From Caldifarciminota bacterium (GTDB lineage: Bacteria > Hydrothermota > E44-bin80): a stretch of 8,331 nucleotides of DNA. The notes beneath the pieces are model-generated. The model made no database searches and was not told the origin of the DNA. It was given only the letters and a program-made list of their open reading frames with translations. Positions 5,406 to 8,331 of the stretch are shown piece by piece. The DNA lies in contig JAGMEZ010000626.1 of the NCBI GenBank assembly GCA_023127905.1, positions 1 through 8,331 of the forward strand, in the 5' to 3' direction. The position numbers and the translations under genes are program-made. Numbering within the stretch: the first letter of the stretch is position 1; each line of letters begins with the position of its first letter.

Positions 5406-6230
5406 ATGAGAAGACTATATTACTTAATTATAACTCTCCTCTTATTCTCTATTGAATCTACTTTTTCTGCATTTGAAGGAAAAAATGATTTTATGTCCAA
5501 TCCAGCCTTTGGGGTTTACAGTTTCCTGCCGAACGACTATTTCCATAATAGAAAATTTATCTTTTCTACATCAGGTTCAAGGCTTTACTCAATGTCAGAA
5601 TGTAATGAGGTAAACGCTGGTCTTCTTTCTTTCTTCACATTTGCGCTGGTCGGTATGGATGTCTCATTTTTTGGTTCTGAATTGTATAATGAAACAGAAC
5701 TTGGATTATCTCTCTTCACAGGTTCGAAAACCTTATTCGGTATAAGAATAAAAATAATGAAACTCGGAATAAGAGGGTACAGTTCACATTTTTTTGGGAG
5801 CGATGACATTTTCTTCCTGTCTCAAAATTCTTTTTTTCATTTCCAATCCATTTACAACAATGCTATATCGTTCGGATATAACTATGTTGAAGAAAAACCC
5901 ACCTCATCATTCTCTTCTCTTTTGAGACTTTATCCCAGTGACTGGAATTCATTTAACATAAAAATTACATTCTCAGAATTCACAGGAACCCGTTTTGAAA
6001 TTGGGAATGGTATTCGATTATCCGATAAACTATCTTTTGGCGGAGGGTTCGACATTGAGACGAGGGCAATCTCATCCAATCTCCTTCTATCTCTTGGCAG
6101 TTCAGATTTGACATACTCTGTTTCCATCCATCCCGAACTCGGATTAACCCACACCGTTGGTTTTATAATTTCCCAGAAAAAAACCAACCACAGGAATCGT
6201 ATAGTAAATATGAAGATAAAACATCATTAA
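5406..6230 (+). CDS. Predicted small outer-membrane beta-barrel protein, function unknown
   Basis: Exported protein of 274 residues; I do not recognise a named family with certainty. N-terminal signal peptide: MRRLYYL, hydrophobic core to about 17, possible cleavage after FSA (22). The mature part opens with a SNPAFG motif (31-36), common near the N-terminus of PorV/UPF0164-like barrels. It continues as alternating amphipathic strands rich in Phe, Tyr, Ser and Gly, with no cysteine pairs or enzyme motifs. The strand HPELGLTHTVGFIIS (242-256) looks like a terminal barrel strand. About 18 basic residues follow it, which is unusual because barrels normally end at an aromatic residue. The start is fixed by an in-frame TGA at 5391 just upstream; the Shine-Dalgarno is poor. 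It probably forms a unit with the HhH-barrel gene 84 nt downstream. Barrel nature is inferred from composition. Confidence 0.7.
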   Translation: MRRLYYLIITLLLFSIESTFSAFEGKNDFMSNPAFGVYSFLPNDYFHNRKFIFSTSGSRLYSMSECNEVNAGLLSFFTFALVGMDVSFFGSELYNETELGLSLFTGSKTLFGIRIKIMKLGIRGYSSHFFGSDDIFFLSQNSFFHFQSIYNNAISFGYNYVEEKPTSSFSSLLRLYPSDWNSFNIKITFSEFTGTRFEIGNGIRLSDKLSFGGGFDIETRAISSNLLLSLGSSDLTYSVSIHPELGLTHTVGFIISQKKTNHRNRIVNMKIKHH

Positions 6231-6278
6231 CAGGGAATTAAAGAGAATAGAAGAGATATAATTCCAAATGAAGTTACA

Positions 6279-6292
6279 GGGAAATTTTTCCC
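6279..6292. repeat. Short palindrome between the two barrel genes
   Basis: GGGAAA-TT-TTTCCC, perfect 6-bp arms with a 2-nt centre, 22 nt before the next start codon. Too short and lacking a T-run for a terminator. It could be a weak operator or nothing. The 84-nt gap otherwise holds no visible promoter. Confidence 0.25.
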
Positions 6293-6314
6293 GAAATACA
6301 AAAATGTTAAGAAT

Positions 6315-8234
6315 ATGGAAAAAAAATTAATACACAATCTTTTAGAACCAATAAAACCAATTAGACAAATTAAACTAATTAAACAATTAAAATTTATCTT
6401 CCTTTATTTTCTTTTTCCAATTTCAATCCTTACTTGTCTTCCCCTTTTTGGGAGTGAGGATTTCTCTCTCGATGGAGAAGTATCTCTCCCCTCTGATATT
6501 CTTGAAACCATTGAGAAACTCAAGGAAAATCCAATTGATATCAACTCAGCAACATATGATGAACTTATTCAGATTCCGTATATCACGCCGCTGCTTGCGA
6601 TGCGTATAGAAGATTATACAAAGCAAAATAAATTTTTTAATGACACAAAAGACCTTTTGCTTATCGGAGGACTTAATGAGCCATTACTCCTCAAAATTTC
6701 TCCATACATTACGATTAAGCGGAGAAAGATTTTAATTAAAAAGGGTAAAATCAAATGGAAAACAATATGGAGTAAAAAATCTCCTGCTGAGGAAGGCTAT
6801 AAGGGAAATCCGTTCAAGGTTTCTAACAAAATCCAGTACCATAACAGCCAAATTACTCTGGGAGGGTCTGCATACAAGGATGCATATGAGAGAAGTTACT
6901 TTGACTTTTATACTCTCTATTGCTACATCCAAAAAGATAACCATGGCATTATCCTTGGGGACTATGCTCTTGATATAGGAGAACGATTAATATTAGGATA
7001 TCCTGGGTTCGTTTTTAAAAGCAGTGGCATTGTTAAAGCAAGGGAATATCTTATTAGACCGTACACATCAGGATTTGAAGATTTTTCATTCAGAGGATGC
7101 GCCATAAAAAAAGAATGGAAATTGCTATATAGCAGCATATTTGTCTCAAATAAAAAAGTTGATGCAACTATTGAAGACACCGTTGTAAAACGAATCATAT
7201 ATGAAACAGGTTACCACAGAAGCGAAACAGAGATCGAAAAAAAAGATAGAATACAAGAAAGATTAATAGGTGGAATTATTGGTGGTGGGAATGAGAGAGT
7301 GAGAATTAGTACAACTTCTATTTTTGCCAAATATGATAAAACCGTCGAGCCTGATTCTTCGCATTACTACCGCTTCAGTGGGAAAAGTTACGGTCTCACA
7401 GGTGTGCATGTGGTTTATAACGAAAGTAATTTATCACTTTGGTCAGAATATGCTTTTTGTCATTCTACAAAAGGAATGGGAGGAATACTTGGAGTATCCT
7501 GCAAGCCACATAATACAACAATATCAATGCTTTTCAGAAATTACGGTGAAAAATTCTATAGTCCAAGAGCTTTCTCTTTCTGTGAAAGTGAGGTACGGAA
7601 CGAACAGGGATTCTATATCTACATTAATAGCAAACTACGGAATGATTTCCTCATATCAGGTTATTTTGACATTTTCAATAGGCAACATCCAACATATTTT
7701 AACCCCCTATCTACAAAGGGTTATGAAACATTCCTTTCAAGTGAAAAAAAAATAATGAATAGTAAGCTTTATGTTCGATACAAACGAAAGGAGAAAAACA
7801 GTTACCGATGGGAAGGTATGAGTCTGCGATATGAACGTCAGAACCTAAGGTTATCTATCGATACAGACATAGATAAAAGAAAGAAATTCAGGATTTTATG
7901 GGAGGGAATAATTTTTTATGTTCCTGATTTGAGGTTACAGGAAATGGGAAATCTCATATCACTTTCTTTTAAATCAGAAATTATAAAAGATGCATTGTTC
8001 GAATCAGGGATCGTCTTTTTCGAAACAGAATCATACAATTCAAGAATTTATCTTTTTATAAATGACATTCCCGGTTCAATGTATACACGTTCCTTTTTTG
8101 GAAAGGGATTTGATTTTTACGTCCTCATTAAAGGAAGAGTCCTTGATAACCTCCGTGTTTATGGAAAAGTAGAAATGGAAAAAAATGATAGAATATTCAA
8201 TAGAATTTACAAAGTTGGAATGGAATGGAGATAA
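6315..8234 (+). CDS. ComEA-like helix-hairpin-helix protein with C-terminal predicted outer-membrane barrel
   Basis: Exported 639-residue protein. A long basic N-region (1-26) is followed by a hydrophobic core (27-44) and probable cleavage after LFG (46). Residues 55-134 form a tandem HhH module: KENPIDINSATYDELIQIP (70-88), then KQNKFFNDTKDLLLIGGL (103-120) and KISPYITI (127-134), the ComEA pattern. The hairpin glycines are largely lost: PYITP replaces PGIGP and GGLN replaces SGIG. The rest (about 165-639) is strand-like with many Tyr, Phe and Arg, including GDYALDIGERLILGYPG (215-231) and RPYTSGFEDFSFRG (248-261). These blocks match, in my recollection, the 'helix-hairpin-helix domain-containing protein' of 600-700 residues common in Bacteroidota. 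It ends in MEWR, with an aromatic near the terminus as for a barrel. Function is unknown; roles in DNA uptake, secretion or surface assembly are speculative. The start has no strong Shine-Dalgarno, but no better in-frame start precedes the signal peptide. Confidence 0.8.
   Translation: MEKKLIHNLLEPIKPIRQIKLIKQLKFIFLYFLFPISILTCLPLFGSEDFSLDGEVSLPSDILETIEKLKENPIDINSATYDELIQIPYITPLLAMRIEDYTKQNKFFNDTKDLLLIGGLNEPLLLKISPYITIKRRKILIKKGKIKWKTIWSKKSPAEEGYKGNPFKVSNKIQYHNSQITLGGSAYKDAYERSYFDFYTLYCYIQKDNHGIILGDYALDIGERLILGYPGFVFKSSGIVKAREYLIRPYTSGFEDFSFRGCAIKKEWKLLYSSIFVSNKKVDATIEDTVVKRIIYETGYHRSETEIEKKDRIQERLIGGIIGGGNERVRISTTSIFAKYDKTVEPDSSHYYRFSGKSYGLTGVHVVYNESNLSLWSEYAFCHSTKGMGGILGVSCKPHNTTISMLFRNYGEKFYSPRAFSFCESEVRNEQGFYIYINSKLRNDFLISGYFDIFNRQHPTYFNPLSTKGYETFLSSEKKIMNSKLYVRYKRKEKNSYRWEGMSLRYERQNLRLSIDTDIDKRKKFRILWEGIIFYVPDLRLQEMGNLISLSFKSEIIKDALFESGIVFFETESYNSRIYLFINDIPGSMYTRSFFGKGFDFYVLIKGRVLDNLRVYGKVEMEKNDRIFNRIYKVGMEWR
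6350..6394 (+). repeat. Nine-base tandem repeat encoding the basic N-region of the HhH-barrel signal peptide
   Basis: Consecutive 9-mers AATAAAACC, AATTAGACA, AATTAAACT, AATTAAACA and a diverged fifth ATTAAAATT. In frame they give a tripeptide series P-I-K, P-I-R, Q-I-K, L-I-K, Q-L-K (residues 12-26). Copy changes would keep the frame and only lengthen or shorten the positively charged region. Confidence 0.6.
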
Positions 8235-8331
8235 TACACTCCAGGAAGACACGACTGTTAACGACAAAGCACAAAACCAGAATGTCGAAGCAAAAAATTA
8301 AAAAACTATATTTAATATCAATTGACAAATT
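8235..8331 (+). other. Downstream tail; possible start of the next gene or its promoter
   Basis: Two readings compete. ATG at 8282 opens a frame to the window edge (MSKQKIKKLYLISIDK, 16 full codons) without a Shine-Dalgarno. Alternatively, TTGACA at 8322-8327 is a perfect -35 whose -10 would lie beyond the edge, which would put the next gene further on. No terminator hairpin is visible after the stop at 8232-8234. Confidence 0.3.

Noticed and set aside
6355..6356. Lipoprotein signal at Cys41 of the HhH-barrel protein
   Set aside because: The residues before the cysteine (ILT) do not fit a lipobox, which needs Gly, Ala or Ser at -1; cleavage after LFG at 46 is more plausible.
7324..7755. 143-codon open frame within the HhH-barrel gene
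   Set aside because: It lies in another frame of a longer coding region with coherent strand pattern and family motifs, and has no ribosome binding site or recognisable features.

Overview
The window is AT-rich bacterial DNA from a Gram-negative (two-membrane) organism. It encodes two signal-peptide proteins that look like outer-membrane beta-barrels, an RND-type inner-membrane exporter and a CpxA/CpxR-like envelope two-component system. The helix-hairpin-helix (HhH) plus beta-barrel protein belongs to a type I associate with Bacteroidota and related uncultivated phyla (FCB group, WOR-3-like lineages). That placement is an inference from family resemblance. No rRNA, tRNA, CRISPR array, transposase or phage gene is visible.

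Layout. Positions 1-1414 (minus) hold the N-terminal 471 codons of an MMPL/HAE3-type RND transporter, cut by the window edge. Positions 1415-1742 are non-coding, with a candidate promoter for the RND gene and a GTAAA-N5-GTAAA tandem box. Positions 1743-3738 (minus) are a response regulator followed by a histidine kinase, overlapping by 8 nt (ATGAGTAA). Positions 3739-4039 are a divergent intergenic region. It contains a TATAAT -10 and GTAAA/GTAAC boxes for the regulator gene, and a strong sigma70-type promoter plus an inverted repeat for the plus-strand gene. Positions 4040-5161 (plus) encode an isocitrate/isopropylmalate-family dehydrogenase, most likely an isocitrate dehydrogenase. Positions 5162-5405 are non-coding and carry a degenerate tandem repeat of the CCTTCGA...CTCAGGATGGAA type. 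Positions 5406-8234 (plus) are a probable two-gene unit: a small predicted outer-membrane barrel and a 639-residue protein with an HhH domain followed by a predicted barrel. Positions 8235-8331 are a short tail, perhaps the start of the next gene or its promoter.

How the genes may work together. Regulator and kinase form an operon that is probably autoregulated: tandem GTAA(A/C) boxes sit at the -35 position of its own promoter. The same type of box lies between the kinase and the RND exporter, so the exporter is a candidate target of the system. The box resembles the published E. coli CpxR consensus (GTAAA-N4-8-GTAAA), and the regulator and kinase also look CpxR/CpxA-like. The dehydrogenase is a separate metabolic unit with its own promoter. 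The barrel/HhH-barrel pair is the least understood part of the window and its function is unknown.
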